From Candidatus Hodarchaeota archaeon (GTDB taxonomy: Archaea > Asgardarchaeota > Heimdallarchaeia > Hodarchaeales > YT1-057): a stretch of DNA of 18,264 nt. The notes under the pieces are model-generated. The model was not told where the DNA came from, did no database searches, and saw nothing but the letters and a program-made list of their open reading frames with translations. Within the stretch, counting starts at the first letter, position 1, and every line of letters begins with the position of its first letter. Location: assembly GCA_016839955.1 (NCBI GenBank), contig JAEOTI010000325.1:1-18264 (forward strand). The letters run 5' to 3'. A program made the position numbers and the translations under genes. Below are positions 1-8,137 of the stretch, piece after piece.

Positions 1-2
1 AG

Positions 3-80
3 GTGTGCCTGAAACCCTCAGGTCTTACCACTTCTCCACAGGCATTTAACGTCTCTGACGAACTACCAGCGACGGAATAG
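3..80 (+). CDS. possible C-terminal tail of a truncated gene, or a structured RNA
   Basis: Frame 3 is open from the left edge to a TAG at 78-80, giving 25 codons that could be the end of a protein. The tail is rich in Ser, Thr and Pro and shows no recognisable motif. The segment is clearly more GC-rich than the surrounding DNA (41 G/C among the first 80 bases by my count). It also holds a small perfect hairpin at 8-22 (CCTGA, loop AACCC, TCAGG), so a non-coding RNA is an equally fair reading. It would converge on the hydrogenase operon. Low confidence because only the edge is visible. Confidence 0.25.
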   Translation: MCLKPSGLTTSPQAFNVSDELPATE

Positions 81-120
81 TTAGGATGTAAGCATAACCG
101 TTTTTATTTAAAATTAAAAC

Positions 121-140
121 TAAAGAAAAAAAGAAGAAGA
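121..140 (-). terminator. poly-T terminator after hdrA
   Basis: On the minus strand a pyrimidine-rich stretch with a run of seven T begins eight bases after the hdrA stop codon. Archaeal transcription commonly ends at such T-rich tracts without a hairpin. This marks the likely end of the mvhG-mvhA-hdrA transcript. Confidence 0.4.
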
Positions 141-147
141 GAACGTT

Positions 148-2523
148 TTACATTCCCTTTTCAACATTAACAACTATTTGTTTTGCAGCCTCGACAAAAC
201 GATCTGCATCAGCTGCAATGGCATACTCTACCTGCAATAAATTTGGATTCATGCCTGAAGAATCCATAAGGTCTTTCAGAACGGCTACACGATTACGAAT
301 TGTCTCATGGCCTTTCTCAAAGTGACATTTACCTTCCTGACAACCTACGACCAAAACACCACCGGCACCAGCTTCAAACGCAGTGAAAATATGGCGTGCA
401 GAGACATGAGCACCACATTTCACTTCGATAACTCGAAGGTTTTCAGGGTATTTCATGCGAAGGTGACCCGCAGTGTCTATTGCAGCATAAGCACACTCAA
501 AACAAGAAAAGACAGCAACGAGAGGTTTGTCACTCTCTTTAGCATCCGCGAGACAAGCACGAATAACACCAGCTTCGTGTTCTGGAGGATTCTCAAAGAA
601 ATCTAATTGAATCGCTTGCGTTGGGCAGCTCCCTACACAAGTAGTACAACCATGACAACGCATAGCGTTGACTTGTGGATGCATCTTTCCATCAGATTCT
701 TCCACTAGATCTATGGCTTCATATGGACAAACAGTGACACACGTTCGACAGCGACTACAGATATCTAAATCGATTTTAGCAATAGGGAATTGTTTTGATG
801 CTGAACTACGACTGAGTACCCCAGCAATCCGTGATGCCGCACCACTGGAATACGCAACGGTTGTAGGAACATCCATAGGTGCAATTGAAGCTCCAGCAAG
901 GTAAATTCCTGCCTGTTTGGTGTTAAATGGTCGAATCTTTGCGTAGAGATTTTTAAAGTGACCATATCGGTTTAACTCGAGATCTGCCATTGCAGCTATT
1001 TCTTTTGTGCCTTTTGAAGGAAGCATTGCGACAGTCAAAACGACCATATCAGATTCAATGGCTTTCACTTGTTTTTCGAGTGTATCTTCGGTGTTTACCA
1101 CAAGTTTTCCATTTCCTATCGATTCAATAGAGCCTGGTCTTCCTCGGACGAATCTGACACCCAGATCTCGTGCATAATCATAGTACTGCTCGTAACCATT
1201 ACCAACTGTTCGCATATCGATATAACAGATTGTAACATCAGTTTCAGGAAATTTCTCTTTAATTCGGACAGCATGTTTTAGAGAAACCATACAGCCAACA
1301 TTACAACACTGTTCGTAGTGTTTTTTACTTCGAGAGCCGGCGCAGTTAATAACAACTACCTTATTTGGATGACTTTTATCTGATGGTCGTAGAAAATTAC
1401 CATTAGTAGGACCAGAAATATCAAGGATACGGGCTAACTGAGTCTGAGTAATTACATTTTCAAAACCTGGTTGACCATAACCGTACTCCGTGATTTCGCT
1501 TGCGTCCATTTCTTCAAAACCAGTTGTAAGTACGATAGCTCCAGATCTGATTGTTTCCATTATATTCTGCATAGATAAATCTATTGCATTCACTTTACAG
1601 ACATCAGCACATTTTGTGCAGCCTTCAACACAGTTTTCCTTGTCTACAACGTAGGCGGAAGGAATAGCCATCTGAAATGGACGGTAAATCGCTTTTCTTT
1701 TCGACAATCCAAAATCTCGTTCATTGGGTACTTCTATTGGACAGGCTTCTTCACATGCACCACACATAGTACATTTGAGGTGATCAACATAGGTTGGTTT
1801 CTTTTCAATTTCAACTTCAAAACCACCTACACTACCCCGAATGTCTTTAACTGTTGAATTAGTATGCATATTAAGACGAGGATCTCGAGCGAATCCAAAT
1901 CGGTAGATACAATGCCGTAAGTTTGAACTGGTTAGACCTACTTCACCAGGTGTTGATAAACATTGAGCACAATCATTGACGGGGTAAAAATAACCTAATT
2001 TTGCCGCAAGTCCACCAAGGATAGGTTCTTGTTCAATTAAATCAACATGGGTGCCCATGTGCATCAGATCTTGTGTAACATGCATTCCTGCTGTTCCGGC
2101 ACCAATTACAACTGCATTTTGGTTTATTGGAAATGCATATTTCCTAATATCTTTCAAATACTGGGATTTCGTAATCGCATAATGAAGGAGAGTCTTCGCC
2201 TTTTGTGTACAGGCTTCTTTGTCATCATGAACCCAAGCACATTGCTCCCGAATGTTTGCTACTACAAATTTGTCTCTCCCAAGTTTTTTCATGCCTGGTC
2301 GGAGTAATGGAGCAATATATTTTGGTGAGCATCCAGCAAAAACTACTCTATCAAGATCTTGTTCGACAATTCTCTTCATGAATTGAGGAATACCATCTTT
2401 TGTGCAAATTTCATTGTGAAGTTCAACGAAATCTGCATTTTCTTCGGCATATTTCTTTAATTCATCCCAATCGATATTATCAATGGAAGATGCACAATTA
2501 CATAAGAAAACTCCTAGCTTCAT
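148..2523 (-). CDS. hdrA: heterodisulfide reductase subunit A with fused MvhD domain (HdrA2-like)
   Basis: This 791-residue iron-sulfur flavoprotein is predicted to be the electron-bifurcating core of a hydrogenase-heterodisulfide reductase complex. An N-terminal HdrA domain (1-130, CNC at 8-10) is followed by a Rossmann FAD site (VVIGAGTAGM, 138-147). An inserted ferredoxin domain has Cys 251/254/257/261 and 298/302/305/309. The HdrA-specific cysteine cluster is Cys 394/406/407/411. A second ferredoxin domain has CxxCxxCxxxCP at 589-599 and 623-633. Residues about 667-790 match MvhD (FrhD), the [2Fe-2S] linker between hydrogenase and HdrA, with Cys 674/677, Cys 703 and a GCQEGKC motif at 727-733. 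Stand-alone HdrA lacks this tail; fusions of this kind are known in HdrA2-type proteins. The ATG has a GGAGG site overlapping the mvhA stop, two bases upstream, so translation is probably coupled. No hdrB or hdrC lies in the window. Confidence 0.93.
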   Translation of the reverse strand: MKLGVFLCNCASSIDNIDWDELKKYAEENADFVELHNEICTKDGIPQFMKRIVEQDLDRVVFAGCSPKYIAPLLRPGMKKLGRDKFVVANIREQCAWVHDDKEACTQKAKTLLHYAITKSQYLKDIRKYAFPINQNAVVIGAGTAGMHVTQDLMHMGTHVDLIEQEPILGGLAAKLGYFYPVNDCAQCLSTPGEVGLTSSNLRHCIYRFGFARDPRLNMHTNSTVKDIRGSVGGFEVEIEKKPTYVDHLKCTMCGACEEACPIEVPNERDFGLSKRKAIYRPFQMAIPSAYVVDKENCVEGCTKCADVCKVNAIDLSMQNIMETIRSGAIVLTTGFEEMDASEITEYGYGQPGFENVITQTQLARILDISGPTNGNFLRPSDKSHPNKVVVINCAGSRSKKHYEQCCNVGCMVSLKHAVRIKEKFPETDVTICYIDMRTVGNGYEQYYDYARDLGVRFVRGRPGSIESIGNGKLVVNTEDTLEKQVKAIESDMVVLTVAMLPSKGTKEIAAMADLELNRYGHFKNLYAKIRPFNTKQAGIYLAGASIAPMDVPTTVAYSSGAASRIAGVLSRSSASKQFPIAKIDLDICSRCRTCVTVCPYEAIDLVEESDGKMHPQVNAMRCHGCTTCVGSCPTQAIQLDFFENPPEHEAGVIRACLADAKESDKPLVAVFSCFECAYAAIDTAGHLRMKYPENLRVIEVKCGAHVSARHIFTAFEAGAGGVLVVGCQEGKCHFEKGHETIRNRVAVLKDLMDSSGMNPNLLQVEYAIAADADRFVEAAKQIVVNVEKGM

Positions 2524-2525
2524 TT

Positions 2526-3986
2526 TTAGACATCCTCCTCTGAGTTCCAGTTATTCAACCTTTGTAGGACCTTTCCTTGGGAATTAACAATCTCCACTTG
2601 AGTAGCTATACGCCCGGGGGCTACAGCATGAGTTGCACAGGAAAAGCATGGATCATAAGCCCTAATAACCATCTCAAGACGATTCAATAACCCCTCAGAA
2701 GGTTGATCATTTTGTATTAGGTCAAATGCAGCTTTTTTAACAGCCATATTGATCGCACCGTTGTTTCCTACGGTTGCAACTACTAAATTGCAGTCTACCA
2801 TTACCCCGTTTTTATCTACTTTGTAATGATGGATCAGAGTCCCGCGATGGGCTTCTACACACCCGATTCCATCGCCTTCTCGAAGTTCTACCTTCTTGCG
2901 AATATTAGAACTCGTAATTAGTGGGTCTTCTAGTAATTCCACACAGTACTCAGCAGCAAACATTGTTTCAATTAAACGTCCATAATTGTAGAGTAACGTT
3001 CTGTTAATTGGATGATGCCATTTTGCTCGAAATTCTTTGAACATCTCATTAGCCTTGTCCGTTGGAATCATATCTGCCACGTTTAAACGTCCCAGTGGAC
3101 CGACTCGATAAATTCCTTGAGGCCAACCTAATTTTTTAAAGTATGGAAATTTGAGATAACTCCAATCTTCAACTCTTTCAGCAATATAATCGAAATACTG
3201 CTCAATTGGAAATTCGTCTAGAATTTGTCCACCAGATCCCATAGCTCGTAGTTTACCATCATAAAAGTCCATGGCACCACCATTTTTAACCAAACCGAGG
3301 TTTCCAACTTCGATAACCCCAAGAGTGTTCACGACATCCTTATATTGATCAAAAAGGGGATTTGCTATCTCTAACGCCTCTGGTAAAAAGGAATCACGTA
3401 ACCATTTAGTCTCTTGAAGAAGTGAATCTCGTTTCTCAGAAGTTAGGGGAGCTGATTGTCCACCTGCAACACAAGATACTGGATGAACTCTTTTTCCTCC
3501 AACTGCACGAGTAATCTTCTGACCAACAGCTCGTGCTCTAATTACCTTTTTCACAAACTCAGGGTTTACTTCCAAAACTCCTAAGACATTTCTTTTTGTT
3601 GGGTCTCCATCGGGTCCAATAATTAAGTCGGGCGCGGCTAAGTAAAAGAAATGAAGTACGTGGGAATGGATATAACTTCCATATTGCATTAATTCCCGAA
3701 GTTTAAAAGCTGGTTCGGGTATATCATGAGGACCAAGTCCAAACGCTGAATCGACAGTCTTCCCCGAACAAACATGATGAGGAGCGTGACAGATCCCACA
3801 CATTTTAGGTAAAATCAATGGCATTTCTTCGATTAGACGACCTTGTACAAATTTTTCATAACCACGAGTTTCTACGATCTTTGTTTGGGCATCTTGTAAT
3901 TTTCCTTCGTCATTTAAAATTAATTTGATTTCACAATGTCCTTCTACCCTTGTGACGGGTTCTACCTTAATAATTCGTTCACCCAT
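2526..3986 (-). CDS. mvhA: group 3c [NiFe]-hydrogenase large subunit
   Basis: This is the catalytic large subunit of an F420-non-reducing hydrogenase, which oxidises H2 at a Ni-Fe(CN)2CO centre. The N-terminal Ni-binding motif is MCGIC (Cys 63 and 66) and the C-terminal one is DPCFSCATH (445-453; Cys 447 and 450). The frame opens upstream at 4013, but I chose the ATG at 3986: it sits 4 nt after the mvhG stop, has a GGAGG site inside the last mvhG codons, and begins directly with the typical VEPVTRVEGH region. The product is then 486 residues. After His 453, 33 residues remain that family knowledge predicts are removed by a maturation protease once nickel is inserted. No maturation gene is present in the window. 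Confidence 0.93.
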   Translation of the reverse strand: MGERIIKVEPVTRVEGHCEIKLILNDEGKLQDAQTKIVETRGYEKFVQGRLIEEMPLILPKMCGICHAPHHVCSGKTVDSAFGLGPHDIPEPAFKLRELMQYGSYIHSHVLHFFYLAAPDLIIGPDGDPTKRNVLGVLEVNPEFVKKVIRARAVGQKITRAVGGKRVHPVSCVAGGQSAPLTSEKRDSLLQETKWLRDSFLPEALEIANPLFDQYKDVVNTLGVIEVGNLGLVKNGGAMDFYDGKLRAMGSGGQILDEFPIEQYFDYIAERVEDWSYLKFPYFKKLGWPQGIYRVGPLGRLNVADMIPTDKANEMFKEFRAKWHHPINRTLLYNYGRLIETMFAAEYCVELLEDPLITSSNIRKKVELREGDGIGCVEAHRGTLIHHYKVDKNGVMVDCNLVVATVGNNGAINMAVKKAAFDLIQNDQPSEGLLNRLEMVIRAYDPCFSCATHAVAPGRIATQVEIVNSQGKVLQRLNNWNSEEDV

Positions 3987-3990
3987 TTTC

Positions 3991-4902
3991 TCACTTCCTC
4001 CGTTTCGAACCAAATTGAAATGGTTTCGCTGTAGGGAAGGTGTACATATATAGTTGGCCTACAGGATCAGGTATTGCTTCTTTGATACCTTTTACCCCTC
4101 CAGGTGTTTCTGTACCGAAAGTTGAGAGAAAATTTAATGCATCAAGACCAGAATCTACTGCTGTAGGAAGAGGTCCATGACACCCTCTACAAGGCACTCC
4201 GACTTCTAAGCAACGAGCTGCACATAGATTCCGGGTTACGGGACCTAAACAAATATATCCTTGCTCATTAAAACATTTGTTTGGATCACAATCCCCACTG
4301 GACTCATACCATCGTCTTAGCCTCTCCGGTTTTGTGTTTGTTCTGTTTGGTTGTCGTGGACAACCATCACAAATAGATTTATTCGTGAAAATGGGCTCTT
4401 GACCATTTAACAACGCCAACAACACTTCAGCGATTAGTTCTGGTACGGGAGGACATCCGGGGATTTCATAATCGACTTTGATTACAGATGAAAGAGGTAC
4501 AACCTTATCAGTTAAGGGGGGAAGATCATCACGTGGTTCATGCCCTATAGGATTGTCTGTAGTAATAGTTGTGCCAAAAACGTGGTCATAAATTTCTTGA
4601 GTCGTGAAAAGGTTAGCTAATCCTGGTATACCTCCATAAACTCCACAGGATCCTAATGATACAATTACGTCACAATTTTCTCTCATTTTTTTCGCTACTT
4701 CGATATTCTGCTGATTTCGAATACCGCCTGAAATTATACCAACATCAGCAGGAACAAACTCTTTGACATCCATTAAAACTGGACAACGAACGATGTCTGC
4801 AAGTTCTAGGACTTGAAGTAATGCATCATCCGTGTCTAATAAACTTACTTCACAACCTGAGCAAATACAAAGCCAGTCGGTTGCGATTCTTGCCTTTGCC
4901 AT
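3991..4902 (-). CDS. mvhG: group 3c [NiFe]-hydrogenase small subunit
   Basis: This 303-residue subunit carries the iron-sulfur chain that takes electrons from the Ni-Fe site towards MvhD/HdrA. Proximal-cluster ligands are visible as CSGC (Cys 14 and 17), GSCG (Cys 86) and PGCPP (Cys 150). The C-terminal half has CDGCPR (178-183) and a dense run of cysteines (205, 210, 218, 227, 231, 238, 241) expected to bind two further clusters. There is no twin-arginine signal peptide, so the enzyme should be cytoplasmic, as for other group 3 hydrogenases. The ATG has a clear GGAGG site 7 nt upstream. It is the first gene of the operon, and the promoter must lie in the 430-bp gap shared with mer. Confidence 0.93.
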   Translation of the reverse strand: MAKARIATDWLCICSGCEVSLLDTDDALLQVLELADIVRCPVLMDVKEFVPADVGIISGGIRNQQNIEVAKKMRENCDVIVSLGSCGVYGGIPGLANLFTTQEIYDHVFGTTITTDNPIGHEPRDDLPPLTDKVVPLSSVIKVDYEIPGCPPVPELIAEVLLALLNGQEPIFTNKSICDGCPRQPNRTNTKPERLRRWYESSGDCDPNKCFNEQGYICLGPVTRNLCAARCLEVGVPCRGCHGPLPTAVDSGLDALNFLSTFGTETPGGVKGIKEAIPDPVGQLYMYTFPTAKPFQFGSKRRK

Positions 4903-5332
4903 AAAATTCCTCCATTCTTTGTATGAAATCTGATGATAATTAATCTGATTCTAATAAGTTAACTATTGAATAGAAAGAAGCTAAACCTATTCTTGTTTTC
5001 CCCAAAATTTTAGTCTTATCTAACTTTGCACGAACTAGGAACCAACAGACCACAAGTTGGCCTTAAATGATTCTTTCTAAAATTGATTTTTTCAATCTTT
5101 GTAAGTAACTGTTTCTTTTTCTGGAAAAAAACTATCTAAACAAAAGGAATTTGGAAAAATGAAGAACAATAAGAATCCAATTATTTCAAAATTGAGAAAA
5201 TTGTTGTATTAAACAAGTTAGATCAAAAAATTAAAACAAAAAAGTAGTAAGATGTTGTTGAAAAATTCATTTAGTCAATTTTGTATTCTATAATAATCAG
5301 AGAAATTACAAAAAATTGCATGAGTTGATCTT
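4903..5332. other. divergent intergenic region between mvhG and mer
   Basis: This 430-bp AT-rich region has no convincing ORF. It must hold the promoter of the hydrogenase operon (minus) and that of mer (plus). The only distinctive element besides the mer TATA-like box is an inverted repeat, CCAAC at 5042-5046 and GTTGG at 5056-5060, in a locally GC-richer patch near its middle. That could be an operator, but nothing ties it to a known regulator. Confidence 0.5.
5286..5297 (+). promoter_or_regulatory. putative TATA box of mer
   Basis: TTCTATAATAAT lies about 42 nt upstream of the mer ATG. With the usual archaeal spacing of about 25 nt from box to start site, the leader would be short, under 20 nt. 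The region is AT-rich overall, so chance matches are possible. Confidence 0.35.
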
Positions 5333-6322
5333 ATGGTAAAATTTGGAATTGAATTCGTTCCAGAAGCCCCATCTTCTCAGGTGGCTTATTTTTCAAGCTT
5401 AGCTGAACAAACCGGTTTTGAGTATGTTTGGATCACCGATCATTTCAACAATCGAAATGTTTGGGTTGGACTGACTAATGTTTCGATTTTAACTAACTCA
5501 ATAAACGTGGGAACAGGTGTTACAAATCCTTACTGTACCAACCCTGTCGTTATTGCTTCAGCCATTGCCTCTCTTGATGAATTGAATAATCACAGAACGA
5601 TTTTAGGTCTTGGTCCTGGGGATGAGGTCACACTTCGGAACCTTGGTGTTGAACGAGCTAAACCATTAAGAGGGATGCGAGAATCCTGTGAAATAATCCG
5701 AAAACTATGGAAAAGAGAAGAAGTTACCTATGAGGGAAAAGTATTCAGTGTAGCCAAAGCAAAGCTTGGTTTCAAAGTTAAACGAATTCCACCTATTTAT
5801 TTGGCTGCTCAAGGTCCGATGATGACTAAACTGGCTGGAGAAATTGCTGATGGGATATTAATCAATGCCTCTCATCCAAAAGATTACGAAGTAGCTAAGA
5901 AATTCATTCAAGAAGGGATTGAGAAGGGTGGTCGAAAGGATATCGATTTATGTGCATATGTTTCCTTTAGTGTTGATAAGAAAAGTGAGAAAGCAATTAA
6001 TGAAGCTAAGATTGTCGTCGCCTTTATTGTAGCTGGATCCATTCCAATGATTTTGGAACGCCACGGAATTCCAAAAGAACAAGCTGATCAAATCAGTACC
6101 TTTCTATCTAAGGGTAAATGGGGAGAAGCAATAGGAGCAGTTACACCTGAGATGACCAACGCATTTTGTGTGGCGGGGACACCTGATGAAGTTATTGAAA
6201 GAATTCAGAGCCTTATGGGCGCTGGTGTTACCCAATTAATTTGTGGCTCACCTCTTGGTAAAAACATTCCAAAAGCCATTAAACTGATTGGTAAAAGCGT
6301 AATGCCTGCTTTTCAAACTTAA
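5333..6322 (+). CDS. mer: F420-dependent methylene-H4MPT reductase
   Basis: This 329-residue member of the bacterial luciferase-like TIM-barrel superfamily reduces methylene-H4MPT to methyl-H4MPT with F420H2, or runs in reverse. It follows the methanogen Mer pattern along its whole length: FGIEFVPE near the start, WITDHFNN (33-40), TNPYCTNP (64-71), the LGLGPGD loop (91-97), AAQGPMMTKLAGEIADGILI (158-177), IVVAFIVAGS (227-236), LERHGI (241-246) and VTQLICGSPLG (299-309). Length equals that of typical Mer. The ATG has no strong ribosome binding site, consistent with a short leader. It is a single gene, divergent from the hydrogenase operon and convergent with the methyltransferase gene. Related F420-dependent oxidoreductases exist, but the Mer-specific blocks make this assignment firm. 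Confidence 0.9.
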   Translation: MVKFGIEFVPEAPSSQVAYFSSLAEQTGFEYVWITDHFNNRNVWVGLTNVSILTNSINVGTGVTNPYCTNPVVIASAIASLDELNNHRTILGLGPGDEVTLRNLGVERAKPLRGMRESCEIIRKLWKREEVTYEGKVFSVAKAKLGFKVKRIPPIYLAAQGPMMTKLAGEIADGILINASHPKDYEVAKKFIQEGIEKGGRKDIDLCAYVSFSVDKKSEKAINEAKIVVAFIVAGSIPMILERHGIPKEQADQISTFLSKGKWGEAIGAVTPEMTNAFCVAGTPDEVIERIQSLMGAGVTQLICGSPLGKNIPKAIKLIGKSVMPAFQT

Positions 6323-6348
6323 GAGATAAAAAATATCTCTTTTTTTTC
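6322..6348 (+). terminator. hairpin and T-tract terminator of mer
   Basis: A 7-bp stem (AGAGATA at 6322-6328, TATCTCT at 6334-6340, loop AAAAA) is followed by eight T, one C and six more T. The stem begins inside the mer stop codon. The convergent methyltransferase ends at 6354, so the structure also separates the two transcripts. Confidence 0.65.
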
Positions 6349-6353
6349 TTTTT

Positions 6354-8054
6354 TCAAACCGTTTTTGCAGTCCACCAAAGATCAGCTACATTATTGCTTA
6401 TGGGATCTGTCGCTTTTACTAACCAAAGCTCTTGATTCAACCAACGCTTTAGTACGGCTTGTAAGTTCTTAAAAGTGTCTAAATACAAGAATTTAGATCG
6501 TGTAATTTTAGGATAAATTTTTGTTAATAGTTCTGTGAAAGTACAAGGTCTCCCAATCTTGTTAATTGTAGCAATAGTAATGTCTCTCACAAAAATCGAG
6601 AATTCAGTTTCTGATATGTGTTTATTAAACTTTAATTCACTTTTCCTTCGTTTCTTATGGAAAATAAAAATATAATCTCCAATTGCCGCATTTAATGGTT
6701 GAGCAAGAGCCTTAAAGCTGATACGTCGAGATGGCTGATGGTACAAGTCCTCTAAAGTGAATCCCGCAGCAATCGCGCCCTGAACCATTATTTTCCAAAT
6801 CTGAAGGTTAGTAGTGTGGAATGTTAGAACCAATTTCTTCTCTGGCTTGAGAACTTGATGCATCTCTTTGAAAGCAACTTCGATGGATTGTTCAAAAGCC
6901 GAGATGTCTTTTTGTTGTTTTACATTAATTGTAATTTCGTGTGAATGATCTCTTTCAAATCCAAGCCAACTTGCCCAAATAGTATTGAGCTCATAATATT
7001 GAATCGCTCCGCCATATGGAGGGTCTGTTAAAATTAAATCAACACTTTCTAGATTTAAGATTGTATTTAATTTCGTCACAGAACATTTCTTAAATAGAAT
7101 TTTGCTTTTTGTAAGTTTATCAATCTTAGATACAATCTCTATGGTGGAAAGATGCTCTTGGGAGTCTTGAAAAGCTCGAATAAGTCCCTGACGACCGAAA
7201 AATGCATTTGAAACCAAATCTAAAACATTACGTTCTTGATTCTTTGAAGGAATCCAATAACTTGGGCGACCCCAATGGGAAGAAAGTGGTCGTGATTTCC
7301 TATCAGGACTTAATTTACTAGCCAAATGTAGAATTGATGAGAACCCAAAAAGTAAACAGTTTTTTACAACACTATTATAAGAATTAATGATTTTTTCATG
7401 TATAAGTCCTAAAGCCAGAAGGTTTCTTCTTGTATAAAGCTCCTGGATAGATTTATGTCCTTCACTTTTAAGAAATGGTGTTCCATCGGGATATTGAAGT
7501 AGAAAGGAAGGTAATGAGGGAGGTAGTGGTGTTTTGTCTATTATTTCGATGGTATTTTGGTCATTCTCATCGGGAGTTTTCTGGAACATGCCACAAAGAG
7601 CACAATGTCCTCTAATCACGGTAGGATAAGGTAAATTGCGGACCCAAACCGAAACTTTAATCGTAGCTTTATTTGAACTACAAATAGGACATTTTGTCTC
7701 GTAGTAAGGCTGTAATAGTTGACTAACAACTGAAAATAATTCTTCGATTGTACTCTGAATCTTGACATCTTTTCCTATTACTGTTGTCTGTCCGATGAAT
7801 ATTCCAACAGGATCAATGTCAGATGCAATTACAGCACGACCTTGTTTGGCTGCTTCAATTGCAAATACACCACTTCCACAAAAAGGATCAAGCACTATAT
7901 CCCCTGATTCTGAATATAAAGGAATATACTTCGATATTATATCAGGTGATTTTCGACTCCAATAAAGGTGAGTTCGATACCTAGGAGGCCTGACACTTTC
8001 TGTTATCGGGCTTAAAGATCTTCTTAAGGACAATATCATAGCCTTCCTAAACAT
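6354..8054 (-). CDS. DNA methyltransferase (N4-cytosine or N6-adenine type) with zinc ribbon
   Basis: This 566-residue SAM-dependent amino-methyltransferase has the SAM-binding motif I DPFCGSG at 56-62 and the catalytic motif IV DPPYGG at 344-349. That gives a motif I-before-IV order with a long region between them. The leading segment HLYWSRKSPDII (29-40) is typical of this methylase group. The insert carries a likely zinc ribbon, CPIC (122-125) and CALC (151-154), and the extreme C-terminus (about 485-560) looks like a winged helix that could read DNA. No restriction endonuclease is adjacent, so it may be a solitary methylase acting in regulation or self-marking. Target sequence and modified base cannot be told from sequence. 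The ATG at 8054 lacks a strong ribosome binding site; an ATG at 8039 (residue 6) is an alternative. Confidence 0.8.
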   Translation of the reverse strand: MFRKAMILSLRRSLSPITESVRPPRYRTHLYWSRKSPDIISKYIPLYSESGDIVLDPFCGSGVFAIEAAKQGRAVIASDIDPVGIFIGQTTVIGKDVKIQSTIEELFSVVSQLLQPYYETKCPICSSNKATIKVSVWVRNLPYPTVIRGHCALCGMFQKTPDENDQNTIEIIDKTPLPPSLPSFLLQYPDGTPFLKSEGHKSIQELYTRRNLLALGLIHEKIINSYNSVVKNCLLFGFSSILHLASKLSPDRKSRPLSSHWGRPSYWIPSKNQERNVLDLVSNAFFGRQGLIRAFQDSQEHLSTIEIVSKIDKLTKSKILFKKCSVTKLNTILNLESVDLILTDPPYGGAIQYYELNTIWASWLGFERDHSHEITINVKQQKDISAFEQSIEVAFKEMHQVLKPEKKLVLTFHTTNLQIWKIMVQGAIAAGFTLEDLYHQPSRRISFKALAQPLNAAIGDYIFIFHKKRRKSELKFNKHISETEFSIFVRDITIATINKIGRPCTFTELLTKIYPKITRSKFLYLDTFKNLQAVLKRWLNQELWLVKATDPISNNVADLWWTAKTV

Positions 8055-8059
8055 GTAAG

Positions 8060-8105
8060 AAAAAAAGGGGAAAATGAGGAGGATTCAGGAATACTTATCT
8101 CCTCA
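8060..8105 (-). terminator. hairpin plus T-tract between RDD gene and methyltransferase gene
   Basis: On the minus strand TGAGGAG (8105-8099) pairs perfectly with CTCCTCA (8081-8075) across a 17-nt loop. It is followed by TTTTCCCC and seven T. It may terminate the upstream RDD-protein transcript. Since the T-run ends only a few bases before the methyltransferase ATG, it could also act in that gene's leader. Confidence 0.45.
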
Positions 8106-8137
8106 AAAATTTAAAGACCAGATATTGGGCATTTTCG

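Noticed and set aside
307..606. plus-strand ORF inside hdrA
   Set aside because: It is the antisense shadow of the conserved MvhD region of HdrA; the minus-strand frame has all the family motifs.
3987..4013. 9-residue N-terminal extension of MvhA overlapping mvhG
   Set aside because: The ATG at 3986 has a GGAGG site and starts at the conserved N-terminus, so the overlap is unnecessary.
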